Source of the DNA: Streptomyces rubiginosohelvolus
GTDB taxonomy: Bacteria > Actinomycetota > Actinomycetes > Streptomycetales > Streptomycetaceae
Direction of reading: 5' to 3'
DNA length: 64,000 bases
Assembly: GCF_014649875.1 (NCBI RefSeq)
Contig: NZ_BMTW01000004.1
Coordinates: forward strand, 248,001-312,000
Under the pieces are notes generated by a model. That model saw nothing but the letters and a program-made list of their open reading frames with translations. It made no database searches and was not told the DNA's origin. The translations under genes and the position numbers were made by a program. Positions 1 to 7,750 of the stretch are shown in pieces; position 1 is the stretch's first letter; every line of letters begins with the position of its first letter.

Positions 1-22
1 GGACGGTCCTCTGGAGGAGGAG

Positions 23-505
23 ATGCGCACCCACCTCGACACCGCCCTCGCCGGGCAGCGCTACGTCGCCATGCGCGACCGCACGATCGACTGCCACCGC
101 TCGACCTCGAATCGGGCCTGGGCCGCGCGGGCCATCGCCTCCCGCCGGGAGGGCACCCTGGGCACTGCCATCGTCGAAGGCGCGGCCCACCGCCGGTCGC
201 TGGGTGTGGGCATGCCCCGCCCAGGCGTCCACGGCCCGACGCACACGCACGAGTACTACGCCCTGTTGCGGCATGTCGATGACCTGTGCCGGGGAACCGC
301 GTACCCGGAGCGGGCGAGCGCGCCCGAGGACGAACCGCTCATCGGGCAGCTGCTCGAAGCCGGTAGCCGGGACCGCGCCAACACCGGCATGCCGACCGTC
401 ACTGAATACGAAATGGCCTCGGCGTTGCTCGCCGCCGAGCAAGCCCGCGCCGCGGACTGCCCGCCCAAGCTCGGCATCCTCCGGGCCCAGGAGGAGAACC
501 GCTGA
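23..505 (+). CDS. Hypothetical protein at left edge
   Basis: I do not recognise this family. An ATG directly follows a GGAGGAGGAG run, so it has a possible but unusually close ribosome site. The frame is also open to the window edge, so this may be the C-terminal part of a longer gene. The 160-residue product is soluble, with no signal peptide or membrane segment. It is Arg- and Ala-rich at the N-terminus and has a more ordinary acidic/helical second half. The following 460 bases hold no convincing gene, which fits accessory or decaying DNA. Both existence and start are uncertain. Confidence 0.4.
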   Translation: MRTHLDTALAGQRYVAMRDRTIDCHRSTSNRAWAARAIASRREGTLGTAIVEGAAHRRSLGVGMPRPGVHGPTHTHEYYALLRHVDDLCRGTAYPERASAPEDEPLIGQLLEAGSRDRANTGMPTVTEYEMASALLAAEQARAADCPPKLGILRAQEENR

Positions 506-965
506 CACAGAGGGCAAGGACACGGAGCCCCCCTCCAAGCGCAGCCCCTTCACCGCCTGCAGCGCATGGTCATGCAGCAACGGCGGAGACGTCTCGCTGA
601 CCTCAACGACCTTCTTCCGCCGCACCCGGCACACAGCGGAAGAACAGGAACCGTGCGTGCCGCTGTGCTCCGTACGCGGCCCGGAGGACCTCTGGTACGC
701 CGACGAGCTCAGCGCCCCCTCGGGACCGAGACCATCCGCGTCATCCGCACCCGCCGCGCGTCGGCGGCGCAAGCGCTGGCGGGTGGCCGCCCGGACATCG
801 TCAAGCGGCTCCTCGCATCGTGGCGGCAGGCTGTCGGTGACGGATCCCCGAGCCCGCCGCCCGGGGTCACGAGGGCACGGCGGCCCTCCGCACGGGGAGC
901 CACCGCTGCGCGCGTTCTCGGCGGCTTCCGGCGCCTGGCGAGAGGACCGCCGTCCGCGGGGCGGG
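506..965. other. Gene-poor stretch
   Basis: No convincing gene was found on either strand. Long open frames are present only because of GC bias, and their translations are Arg/Ser/Pro-rich with no recognisable domain. It may be a decayed reading frame that followed the left-edge ORF. Confidence 0.4.
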
Positions 966-1706
966 TCAGGCGTGCCTGGCCAGCCAGTCGGTATAGCGGG
1001 TGGGGGCGATTCGGGCGCCGCTCTTCGGGGTGAGGACGTCCCCGTTGACCGCGGCGAACATCCCAGCGGTGTCGTCGGTGGTCACCGAGCGGCTGTCGCC
1101 CTCGGCGCGGAGTGTGATGAGGCCCAGTTCGTCCAGCGGATAGGCGTCGGGCCCGGCGAGTTCGAGAGTGCCCCCGAGCGGGGTGCCGGCGGCTACCTCG
1201 GCGACGGTGGCGGCGACGTCCGCGGCGGCGACCGGCTGGAGCCGGGTGCGTGGCAGGCGCACCGTGTCGTCGTCGGCGGTCCAGGAGAGGACAGCGGGGA
1301 TGAACTCCATGAACTGCGTGGCGCGAACGATGGAGTAGGGCACGGGGCCGGCCTTGAGGATGGCCTCCTGGAGCGTCTTGGCCCGGTAGTAGTCCAGCTC
1401 GGGCACCTTGTCGACCCCGACGATCGACAGGACGACGAAGTGCCCGACATCCGCCTTCCTGGCGGCGGTGACGAGGTTGTCCATCGAGGTCCGGAAAAAC
1501 CCGGGCGAGGCGTCGTCGAACGTCGGTGAGTTGGTGAGGTTGACGACCACGTCCGCGCCCGTGAGGGCGGCGTCCAGGCCCTCACCGGTGATCACGTCGA
1601 CCCCGGTGGACTGGGAGTGGGGTACTGCGCGGTGTCCGGCCGCGTCGAGATCCCGCACCACCTGGGATCCGATCAGTCCGGTTCCGCCGATGACGGCAAT
1701 GTGCAT
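966..1706 (-). CDS. NmrA-like NAD(P)-binding SDR protein
   Basis: This is a 246-residue atypical short-chain dehydrogenase of the NmrA/NAD(P)H-binding group. The Rossmann glycine motif GGTGLIG lies near residues 7-13 and an NLTNS-type strand near residue 58. A YYRAK segment (the YxxxK position) lies near residue 112. I chose the ATG at 1706 because the Rossmann strand MHIAVIGG begins there and a GGGAAGGG-like ribosome site precedes it. It is divergent from an RsrR-like Rrf2 regulator. The published Streptomyces rsrR locus has the same layout, with an NmrA-like gene as neighbour and target. Its likely role is sensing or using the NAD(P)H redox state; the substrate is unknown. Confidence 0.88.
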   Translation of the reverse strand: MHIAVIGGTGLIGSQVVRDLDAAGHRAVPHSQSTGVDVITGEGLDAALTGADVVVNLTNSPTFDDASPGFFRTSMDNLVTAARKADVGHFVVLSIVGVDKVPELDYYRAKTLQEAILKAGPVPYSIVRATQFMEFIPAVLSWTADDDTVRLPRTRLQPVAAADVAATVAEVAAGTPLGGTLELAGPDAYPLDELGLITLRAEGDSRSVTTDDTAGMFAAVNGDVLTPKSGARIAPTRYTDWLARHA

Positions 1707-1789
1707 GGTCCTGCCCTTCCCTCGATCACGCGTCCCGCCCGGCCGGCCGGGGGCGTCGCGCCTCCCACCCGGCAAACACGGACATCATT

Positions 1790-1828
1790 TATCCGCGATA
1801 ATACTCGGACATTGTGTATCCGGGTATC
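1790..1828. promoter_or_regulatory. Divergent promoter and putative Rrf2 operator
   Basis: This AT-rich patch lies between the NmrA-like gene and the Rrf2 regulator. It contains the inverted repeat TATC-CGC-GATA (1790-1800). A GATA at 1797-1800 pairs with TATC at 1817-1820, and GTATC is repeated directly at 1816-1820 and 1824-1828. This spacing would suit a dimeric winged-helix regulator acting on both divergent promoters. That the Rrf2 protein binds here is inferred from position and known rsrR biology. Confidence 0.4.
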
Positions 1829-1853
1829 TGGAGCCGTGGAATAGAGTGAAGAA

Positions 1854-2336
1854 GTGAAAATGTCTGGTGGCGTCGAGTGGGCACTGCACTGCTGCGTCGT
1901 GCTGACCGCGGCGGAAGGGCCCACACCGGCCGCTCGGCTGGCGGAGCTGCACGACGTCTCGCCCAGCTATCTCGCCAAGCAGCTGCAGGCCCTCTCGCGG
2001 GCCGGTCTGGTCCAGTCGGTCCAGGGCAAAGCGGGCGGCTACGTCCTGACCCGGTCACCCGCGCTCATCACAGTGCTCGACGTCGTCGAGGCGGTCGACG
2101 GCCCGGGGCCCGCGTTCGTCTGCACCGAGATCCGACAGCGCGGCCCGATGGCCACTCCCCCGGAAGCCTGCGCCGCACCCTGCGCCATCAGCCGCGCCAT
2201 GGGCCGGGCGGAGACCGCCTGGCGGGAAACCCTCCGGTCGATCACCGTCGCCGACCTCGCCACCGACGTCACCTCCGACTACGGCCCCGGGGCCCTGGGC
2301 AGGATCAGTACCTGGCTGAACACAGCCGGCGCCTGA
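1854..2336 (+). CDS. RsrR-like Rrf2 family redox regulator
   Basis: This is a 160-residue winged-helix Rrf2 regulator. With the GTG start at 1854 the N-terminus carries Glu8, Trp9 and His12. In Streptomyces venezuelae RsrR, Glu8 and His12 are two ligands of the [2Fe-2S] cluster, and Trp9 moves on redox switching. The DNA-binding helix region is about residues 25-65 (VSPSYLAKQLQAL then the wing GKAGGYVL). Cysteines are at 90, 106 and 110, giving C-X15-C-X3-C, whereas RsrR is described with ligands at Cys110 and Cys118. It probably represses itself and the divergent NmrA-like gene. The Rrf2 family is certain. Cluster binding is inferred. Confidence 0.92.
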   Translation: MKMSGGVEWALHCCVVLTAAEGPTPAARLAELHDVSPSYLAKQLQALSRAGLVQSVQGKAGGYVLTRSPALITVLDVVEAVDGPGPAFVCTEIRQRGPMATPPEACAAPCAISRAMGRAETAWRETLRSITVADLATDVTSDYGPGALGRISTWLNTAGA

Positions 2337-2365
2337 GCACCACCACCCGGCACGGGCGGGGCTCG

Positions 2366-2389
2366 GACCGCCGAGGTGCCTCGGCGGTC
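2366..2389. terminator. Hairpin terminator after Rrf2 gene
   Basis: An 11-base-pair perfect stem (GACCGCCGAGG / CCTCGGCGGTC) lies about 30 bases after the stop of the Rrf2 gene. There is no U-tract, as is usual in Streptomyces. Confidence 0.6.
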
Positions 2390-2471
2390 GGACCAGCCTC
2401 AAGCTCGAGCAAGCGCCGGGGGCGAGGCCACCCTCCCGGGCACCCGTCGGCGTTCCTCAGCGGACGCGCGG

Positions 2472-2615
2472 TCAGGCAACCGAGGCGTAGTGCACGATGG
2501 TGCCCTCGCACGGCCCCTCGGCGTAGACCTGCAGCGCTTCGAGTGCGCGGTCATCCGCGGTGGGCTGCCGGGTGGTGAAGGGGGCGGCCACAATGCGGGT
2601 GGAGACTCTGCCGGT
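2472..2615 (-). pseudogene. Possible gene remnant, C-terminal fragment
   Basis: The stretch 2390-2822 has no intact gene. On the minus strand a 48-codon open stretch ending at 2472 reads like real protein: a strand-rich segment followed by ADDRALEALQVYAEGPCEG and a short tail. It has no upstream partner in frame; a TGA stop lies at 2616-2618. I read it as a decayed gene tail of unknown family. The rest of the gap shows only GC-biased shadow frames. Confidence 0.22.
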
Positions 2616-2822
2616 TCAGAGGCCGTCCGCCCAGAAGCGGGCTCGCCGCTTTGGGCGTCCGGTGTCAGGCCGGGGCCGGTGCGCTCTTCTCCACAGGTCC
2701 CGCCGCAGGGCCGATCAGGTCTTCCGTGCCGGGATCCCCGCGTGCCGCGTCCATCACCCACCGGTCTTGTGGACAGGGTGACTTCACGCGCATATGCCTA
2801 TGGAACGAAGGAGAGACCGCTC

Positions 2823-3050
2823 ATGATCCGTCGTATCGCCATCACCCTGGCAGCTGTCACCGCAGCCGGTTTCATCGCCGCGGCCCCCGCTTCGGCGAAC
2901 GGCCTCGACGCCCACGCCGACGGCCACGCGGGCATCGAGGCGGGGTGGGCCATCGGCGAGTACCAGAACCTCGGCGGCCCGTACGGGATCACCACCGTGA
3001 AGGGGCAGGCAGCCTACTTCGACGCGGAGCGCGGCTGGATCGTTCGCTGA
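2823..3050 (+). CDS. Small secreted protein
   Basis: This is a 75-residue protein with a clear Sec signal peptide. It has basic MIRRIA, a hydrophobic core rich in Ala/Leu/Val, and an APASA cleavage site near residue 24-25. The mature part is about 50 residues, Gly-rich, with DAHADGHAGIEAGWAIGEYQ and a C-terminal AERGWIVR. It has no cysteines. A strong ribosome site, GAAGGAGAG, precedes the ATG. A long perfect terminator follows, so it is probably transcribed alone. I do not recognise a functional family. Confidence 0.75.
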   Translation: MIRRIAITLAAVTAAGFIAAAPASANGLDAHADGHAGIEAGWAIGEYQNLGGPYGITTVKGQAAYFDAERGWIVR

Positions 3051-3094
3051 CCCCGCCACCAGGCGTACACAACCGCCGCAGGGCTCCCGGATGG

Positions 3095-3135
3095 GAGTGA
3101 AGGGCCTGCGCCGTAACGGCGCAGGCCCTTCACTC
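3095..3135. terminator. Strong 19-bp hairpin terminator
   Basis: A perfect 19-base-pair inverted repeat has a TAA loop (arms begin GAGTGAAGGGCC and end GGCCCTTCACTC). It lies 45 bases after the small secreted protein gene. It could also stop transcription arriving on the minus strand. Confidence 0.85.
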
Positions 3136-3205
3136 TGCCGTCTCCCGATGATCAGCGCCGGCCACCGGAGCGGTGATCACGGGCCCTTACATGGATGTCC
3201 CGCCA

Positions 3206-3535
3206 TCACCCCCATGCCCAGGGGTGCCGGCGGGCGGCGGTCAGGGGCCGCATTGCCCTCGGGCGTGATAGGAGTCGGTCGCGGACTCGGGTGAGCGTGG
3301 TGTCCGTGGCGGTGAAGAGTGCGGTGGGCAGCAGGCTCGCGTGGGTGGTGGATACCTCACCGAGTGCGGTGGTGAAGGCGGAGGGAACGCCGTCGGTCTC
3401 GCTGTCAGGCTCTTCGCCGCGGGTGACGGCCTGGTCGGTGGAGGGGGCGTTCTGAAGGAGTTCGGTCTGTTCGTGCCACCAGCGGGCGGGTGCCGGGGTG
3501 TGCCGGGCGTGATCGGGGGCACCCCAGGGGGACAT
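3206..3535 (-). CDS. Possible hypothetical protein, doubtful
   Basis: A 109-codon minus-strand frame starts at ATG 3535, only 21 bases from the divergent SRPBCC start. Residues about 19-90 have a natural composition: RWWHEQTELLQNAPSTDQ, then acidic and Ser/Thr-rich helices ending in RVRDRLLSRPRAM. There is no recognised domain and only a weak G-rich ribosome site. If real, it would overlap the promoter of the SRPBCC gene. It may equally be a gene remnant. The rest of the interval 3136-3556 shows nothing else. Confidence 0.28.
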   Translation of the reverse strand: MSPWGAPDHARHTPAPARWWHEQTELLQNAPSTDQAVTRGEEPDSETDGVPSAFTTALGEVSTTHASLLPTALFTATDTTLTRVRDRLLSRPRAMRPLTAARRHPWAWG

Positions 3536-3556
3536 CCCCCCACGAAGGAGAGCACC

Positions 3557-4006
3557 GTGTCGCAGGTTGAAGAGTCCATCGAGGTCAACGTCCCGGTCAG
3601 TGCCGCGTACAACCAGTGGACGCAGTTCGAGAGCTTCCCGCAGTTCATGGAGGGGGTCGAGCGGATCGAGCAGCGTACGCAGACTCTGACGCACTGGAAG
3701 ACGAAGATCGCCGGTGTCGAGCGGGAGTTCGACGCGGAGATCACCGAGCAGATCCCCGACGAGCGGGTCGCCTGGACCAGCGTCGGCGGAGAAGCCAAGC
3801 AGGCCGGTGTCGTGACCTTCCACTACATCGACGACACCACCACCAAGATCATGCTCCAGCTCGACCACGACCCCGAGGGCCTGGCCGAGACCGTCGGCGA
3901 CAAGCTTGGCTTCGTCAAGCGCCAGGCCACCGGCGACCTCAAGCGCTTCAAGCAGTTCATCGAAGCCCGCGGCACCGAGACAGGCAGCTGGCGCGGCACC
4001 GTCTGA
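3557..4006 (+). CDS. SRPBCC family protein (polyketide cyclase/dehydrase fold)
   Basis: This is a 149-residue START-like (helix-grip) protein. It has the typical opening EESIEVNVPVSAAYNQWTQF, a central FPQFMEGVERIEQ, and a long C-terminal helix DLKRFKQFIEA. Such proteins bind hydrophobic ligands or act as stress-associated coenzyme-Q-binding-like factors. No substrate can be assigned here. I chose GTG 3557 because GAAGGAG lies seven bases upstream and the family N-terminus starts there. The frame continues upstream but is low-complexity and Gly-rich. It seems to stand alone, with a palindrome following its stop. Confidence 0.9.
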   Translation: MSQVEESIEVNVPVSAAYNQWTQFESFPQFMEGVERIEQRTQTLTHWKTKIAGVEREFDAEITEQIPDERVAWTSVGGEAKQAGVVTFHYIDDTTTKIMLQLDHDPEGLAETVGDKLGFVKRQATGDLKRFKQFIEARGTETGSWRGTV

Positions 4007-4029
4007 CCCGCACTCCTGCCGAACGCCGC

Positions 4030-4047
4030 GCGGCGCGGCCGCGCCGC
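4030..4047. terminator. Palindrome, possible terminator
   Basis: An 18-base GC-only palindrome (arms GCGGCGCG / CGCGCCGC) lies 24 bases after the SRPBCC stop. It is suitable as a bidirectional terminator toward the opposing glycosylase relic. Confidence 0.4.
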
Positions 4048-4059
4048 AGATAGGCGATG

Positions 4060-4790
4060 CGGCTGTCCGGTTGGCCCGGCGGTTCGGCAGCCAGCCGCCG
4101 GCTGCCGGTACCCGAGCAGGAGGAGGGCGGCGCGGTGGCGCTGCCCTCTGTACGACCCCAGCAGCTGAAGCACCTGCTCGTCGGCGCCGCCGCGGGCGTA
4201 GCCGATCTGGACGGGCAGGTGGAAGTCGCCGAGGGAAGGCGCCAGGGCGCCAGGGGTACGTTGCAGCGTTTCTGCGGCGGCGGTCCACGCGCCGATGCCG
4301 GGAGCGGGCTGGAGGCGGGTCATCGCCTCCGGCAAAGTCGTGTCTGCGGCTTCTTCCAGGCGCGGGGCGTAGAAGCAGCCGCGCAGGATCTCGGCTGCTC
4401 CGGACCGGTGCCACTCCCGGCTCGGCACCATCCGCCAGGCGGCGACCGACGGCAGGATCCGCATCCCCTCAGGGACCGCGCCCGGGGTTTCTGCCCGTAA
4501 CGGTTCAGCAGGCGCCGCCTGGTCCAGTGGGCGCTGCCGGTAGTGATCCGCTGCTCCAGCACACTCGGCACGAGGGACTCCGTCACACGCCCCGGACGGG
4601 CCATCCACGGCTCGCAGTGCGTGCGATGCGGGCGGCCGCCACCACTCGGTGACGAGGCCGGAGCACGGCCGGCTCATCCTCCGCACCGAGCGGGGCTGGA
4701 AGCTGCTCCAAACCCGGTCGGCGCCCGAGCCCCCGCCGTAGTGATCGGGCGTCCGGCCCATGCTCCTGGACAGGGATCAGGAGTTCCCGG
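4060..4790 (-). pseudogene. Decayed AlkA-type DNA-3-methyladenine glycosylase
   Basis: Three minus-strand frames, read in order, spell one glycosylase of the DNA-3-methyladenine glycosylase 2/HhH-GPD type. First is ..GAEDEPAVLRPRHRVV (about 4650-4730). Then comes GRVTESLVPSVLEQRIT (about 4540-4595). The third, main part (about 4100-4490) has the helix-hairpin-helix LQPAPGIGAWTAA, the catalytic-Asp segment SLGDFHLP and YRGQRHRAALLLL. Joining them needs at least two frameshifts, so the gene is dead. An active enzyme would remove alkylated bases from DNA. The upstream stretch to 4954 shows no other gene. Confidence 0.72.
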
Positions 4791-4954
4791 GGGCACCTCG
4801 CCCATCGCCCCGAGGGGTGCACCGCGTCTGACACCCCCTGACCCGCACCGGCCGCACCTGTCCGCCCTCCGCCGAGGCCTCACCGAAACAATCGCGCCCA
4901 CCCACCGTCCCGCAGGAGAGCGTGCAGCCGTGGCCGCCGACCTGCACGAGTTCG

Positions 4955-6424
4955 TCAGGCGTCGGCCAGCAGGGCGTCGTACGCGGAGTTCCTGCGTCGG
5001 CCTGCCATGAAGGTGAGGAAGTCGCCCACGAAGGCGCTGCGGTCGTAGGTGCCGTCGGTGATGGTGAGGTCACGGTGGAAGGCGGTGCGGAAGAGCGCCC
5101 GGTGTTCTTCGGCGTTGATGGTGCCGCTGCCGTCCTTGTCGGTCGCGTCGAAGAGCACCTCAGCGACGCGGATGAGCGCGGGCCCGGCGAGGGAGGGGAC
5201 GGCTGTGGCGTACTCGTCGGCGCTGACACGGCCGTCTCCGTCTGTGTCGAGGGCGGCCTGGAGTTCACGCCACCAGGCAGCGAAGGCGTCGTAGAGCCGG
5301 GTCTCTTGGGGTTCGTCCAGGTCGAGTCGAGTGGCCAGTTCGCGTGCCATGGCGGCGAGGTCGGGCCAGTCGAGGTAGCCGTCGCCGGTCTGGTCCAGCA
5401 CCGTGCGGAAGAACTCCTCCGCCGAGCGTCGGCCTTCTCCCGTGGTCTTCGAGGCAGTGGGGGCCGGGCCGGGGCCTGCGTCGCCGCCCAGTGGCGTGAG
5501 GAGGCGCAGCAGGGCCGAGGCTTGTGTCATGCGGGCGCGCAGCGCGGTCACGGTCCGGGCGCGGGGGTCGTCGCTGTCGGGCGAGAGGGAAAGGGTCTCG
5601 ATGATGGTTTCGGCATTGATCCAGCCATCGGGCAGGAACCGGGTAAGCCCGGCGGCGAGGTAGGCGCCCTGCATGAGGGTCGGGGTTCCCGGCATCTCGG
5701 CCAGGCCGGCCTTGCGCCGGTAGGGCTCGGGGAGCGAGGCGACGGTGATCGCGCCGAGGAGGGGACCGACGACAGCGCGGCCGGCCGCCCACAGGGCCGG
5801 CATGCCGTCCAGCAGTGCCGGGGCGGGCAGGTGGTCGAAGAGCCGGTAAAGGATGAGGCGGGCGGCCTCGGTGTTCTCCAGTTCGTCCTCGACGACCCTG
5901 TCGAAGTAGCGCCAGAAGTCGTTCAGGTCCTCGGGTAGTTCACCGGCGTCGCCGTCGAGTGCAGCGAGGAACGCACGGTACTCGCCGTACAGCCGCTCCA
6001 TCGTGGCCTGGTCGAGCGGCTGACCGCTGAGCCGGCACATGGTGACGGCGCTCTCGAAGAGGGTGGCGACCACCCAGGCGCGGGTCGCGCGGTCCATGGC
6101 GTCGTAGGCACGGCCGCGGGAGTCGGAGCCGCTCATGCGGGCGTGGAGCCTGTTGAGCCGGGCGGCCTCCCGGTCTCGCACCGCTGGGTCGGCGTCGAAC
6201 ATGCGCCGCATGCTGAGGAAGGTGTTGCGCAGTCGGCGCCAGGGGTGGGCGACGAAGGTGGAGTTGTCGGCCAGAGCCGCGCCAACTTGCGGGTGGGCGG
6301 CCTCCAGCACGGTGGCGCGGATGATGGCAAGCGCCCAGCGCGGGTCGTCGAAGAAGGCGCGGAACGGCGCTTGCGTGGCGAACAGGGGTGTCTCTTCAGC
6401 CGTTCCCGTGGTTCCAGTCGTCAT
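4955..6424 (-). CDS. MpaB/DUF2236 oxygenase-like protein fused to EF-hands
   Basis: This is a 489-residue two-part protein. Residues about 20-290 match the DUF2236 (MpaB, latex-clearing-protein-like) fold: EAAHPQVGAALADNSTF, HPWRRLRNTF, YDAMDRATRAWVVATLFES. Residues about 335-475 form a calcium-binding unit with three EF-hand loops: 344-355 (DQTGDGYLDWPD), 393-404 (DTDGDGRVSADE) and 429-440 (DKDGSGTINAEE). The last two are near-perfect consensus. There is no signal peptide. The start overlaps the stop of the upstream prenyltransferase gene in an ATGA, so the two are co-translated. Members of this fold can be heme oxygenases acting on isoprenoids. A calcium-controlled action on a polyprenyl product is my inference. 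Confidence 0.88.
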   Translation of the reverse strand: MTTGTTGTAEETPLFATQAPFRAFFDDPRWALAIIRATVLEAAHPQVGAALADNSTFVAHPWRRLRNTFLSMRRMFDADPAVRDREAARLNRLHARMSGSDSRGRAYDAMDRATRAWVVATLFESAVTMCRLSGQPLDQATMERLYGEYRAFLAALDGDAGELPEDLNDFWRYFDRVVEDELENTEAARLILYRLFDHLPAPALLDGMPALWAAGRAVVGPLLGAITVASLPEPYRRKAGLAEMPGTPTLMQGAYLAAGLTRFLPDGWINAETIIETLSLSPDSDDPRARTVTALRARMTQASALLRLLTPLGGDAGPGPAPTASKTTGEGRRSAEEFFRTVLDQTGDGYLDWPDLAAMARELATRLDLDEPQETRLYDAFAAWWRELQAALDTDGDGRVSADEYATAVPSLAGPALIRVAEVLFDATDKDGSGTINAEEHRALFRTAFHRDLTITDGTYDRSAFVGDFLTFMAGRRRNSAYDALLADA

Positions 6425-7236
6425 GACGGGTCTCCGTTCGTCTGGGGCGGGACGCCGCCGAAGCGGCGGTCACGGCGCCGGTAGGTGCGCAGGCAGGTGA
6501 GAAAGTCAGGGGCCCGGAAGTCCGGCCAGAGCACGTCGGGAAAGACCCACTCGGCGTAGGCGACCTGCCAGAGCATGAAGTTGGAGATGCGCTGCTCGCC
6601 GGAGGTGCGGATGACGAGGTCGACGTCGGGGGTGTCGGGAAACGGCAGGTGGTCCGCGAAAAGCCGCTCCGTCACGTCGTCGGCTTGTGTCCCGTTGCGG
6701 ATCAGCGATCTGGCGGCTTCGACGATGTCTCGGCGCCCGCCGTGGTCGAAGGCGACTGTGAGCGTCATCCCCCGGTTGTCGGCGGTCAGCGTCGCCAGGT
6801 CGTCGAAATCCTGGGCCAGCTCCCGGGGGATGCGTGGGTCGGCGGCTCCGAGGAAACGGCAGCGGATGCCGCGGGCGAGCAGCAGGGGTGCGTGCTTGCG
6901 CACAACCCGGCGGACCAGGCGCATCAGGTAGTCGACCTCGGTGCCGGGGCGGTTCCAGTTCTCGGTGGAGAAGGCGTACAGGCTGAGCCACTCGACTCCG
7001 GCCGCCCGAGCCGCCTCGATGATGTCGATGACGGTGGCTTCGGCAGCCCGATGGCCGGCCGTCCGTGGAAGCGAACGCCGCTGGGCCCAGCGGCCGTTGC
7101 CGTCCATCACGCAGGCCACGTGCCGCGGCACCGCACGCACCCGCCCGGTGTCCCGGCGTTGGTCGTTGCCGGACCGTCGCCCACCCGGCCCGCCTCCCGT
7201 TGCCTTGTATGCGCGATGGACACCGTGATCGGTCAA
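6421..7236 (-). CDS. uppS: Isoprenyl transferase (cis-prenyltransferase, UppS-like)
   Basis: This is a cis-prenyltransferase, which elongates an allylic diphosphate with isopentenyl diphosphate. The catalytic loop VMDGNGRWAQRR lies near residue 44-55 (catalytic Asp45). AFSTENWNRP follows, and the C-terminal signature IRTSGEQRISNFMLWQ..YAEWVF..WPDF is complete. The frame begins with TTG 7236 after GGGGGAG. A GTG closer to the conserved core is possible, because the first 35 residues are not conserved. It is the first gene of an ATGA-linked operon with the DUF2236/EF-hand protein. That context is unlike the housekeeping undecaprenyl-PP synthase, so this is probably a specialised paralogue. Confidence 0.88.
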   Translation of the reverse strand: MTDHGVHRAYKATGGGPGGRRSGNDQRRDTGRVRAVPRHVACVMDGNGRWAQRRSLPRTAGHRAAEATVIDIIEAARAAGVEWLSLYAFSTENWNRPGTEVDYLMRLVRRVVRKHAPLLLARGIRCRFLGAADPRIPRELAQDFDDLATLTADNRGMTLTVAFDHGGRRDIVEAARSLIRNGTQADDVTERLFADHLPFPDTPDVDLVIRTSGEQRISNFMLWQVAYAEWVFPDVLWPDFRAPDFLTCLRTYRRRDRRFGGVPPQTNGDPS

Positions 7237-7412
7237 CTCAGCCCCGTCTCCCCCGGGGCGGCACGATCGGTCTTACCCCGCTCGATCACGCCCGCCCCGT
7301 ATCACCCATACCCACGCTCCGCCGGAGCGTTCCCTCCTCGGAGTCTGGCGGCACGGAAGGGCGCTGACCGGCCGAACGGGGGCCCGTCACCCTTGGCGCA
7401 GATGCCCGATTC

Positions 7413-7750
7413 CCTTCGGCGACGGCAGCTCTGTCCGGTAACCACACCTCGTCGGCGAGGTCTGCCATGCCTCCCGCATCCGGGCCGCGGCCTCTCCCCA
7501 GCTCAGCCCTGCTCGGGGCGGTGAAGGAAACCGGGCACCCAGCGAAGGGGAGCGCGGGCCTGAAGTGCGTCACCCGTACGCCGAAGTCGATCAGGAGCTC
7601 CTTTCGCGCCTGTACACCCGCAGCACGGCTCCACCGGCCCGCAACCGGTCTCGCCAAGCTGCCACCGGATCATGCCAGTCGCCCTCCATGGCTCAGCCTC
7701 GAGAGCGACGAGCTCCCGTCCCGGCACGGCATACCAGTCCCGGAAACCAC
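7413..7750. repeat. Diverged direct repeat, copy A (decayed gene)
   Basis: This copy matches 8478-8892 over nearly its whole length in the same orientation. Shared blocks include CGGCAGCTCTGTCCGGTA, CCGCATCCGGGCCGCGGCC and GAAACCGGGCACCCAGCGAA. Copy A lacks about 80 bases present in copy B (missing near 7495). On the minus strand, pieces of plausible protein appear in changing frames, such as ARKELLIDFG and EAAARMREAWQTSPTRCGY. This suggests a duplicated and then decayed gene of unknown family. Confidence 0.65.

Noticed and set aside
204..1529. 441-codon plus-strand frame across the left end
   Set aside because: It runs antisense through the clearly real NmrA-like gene, has Arg/Gly/Ser-rich composition and no domain.
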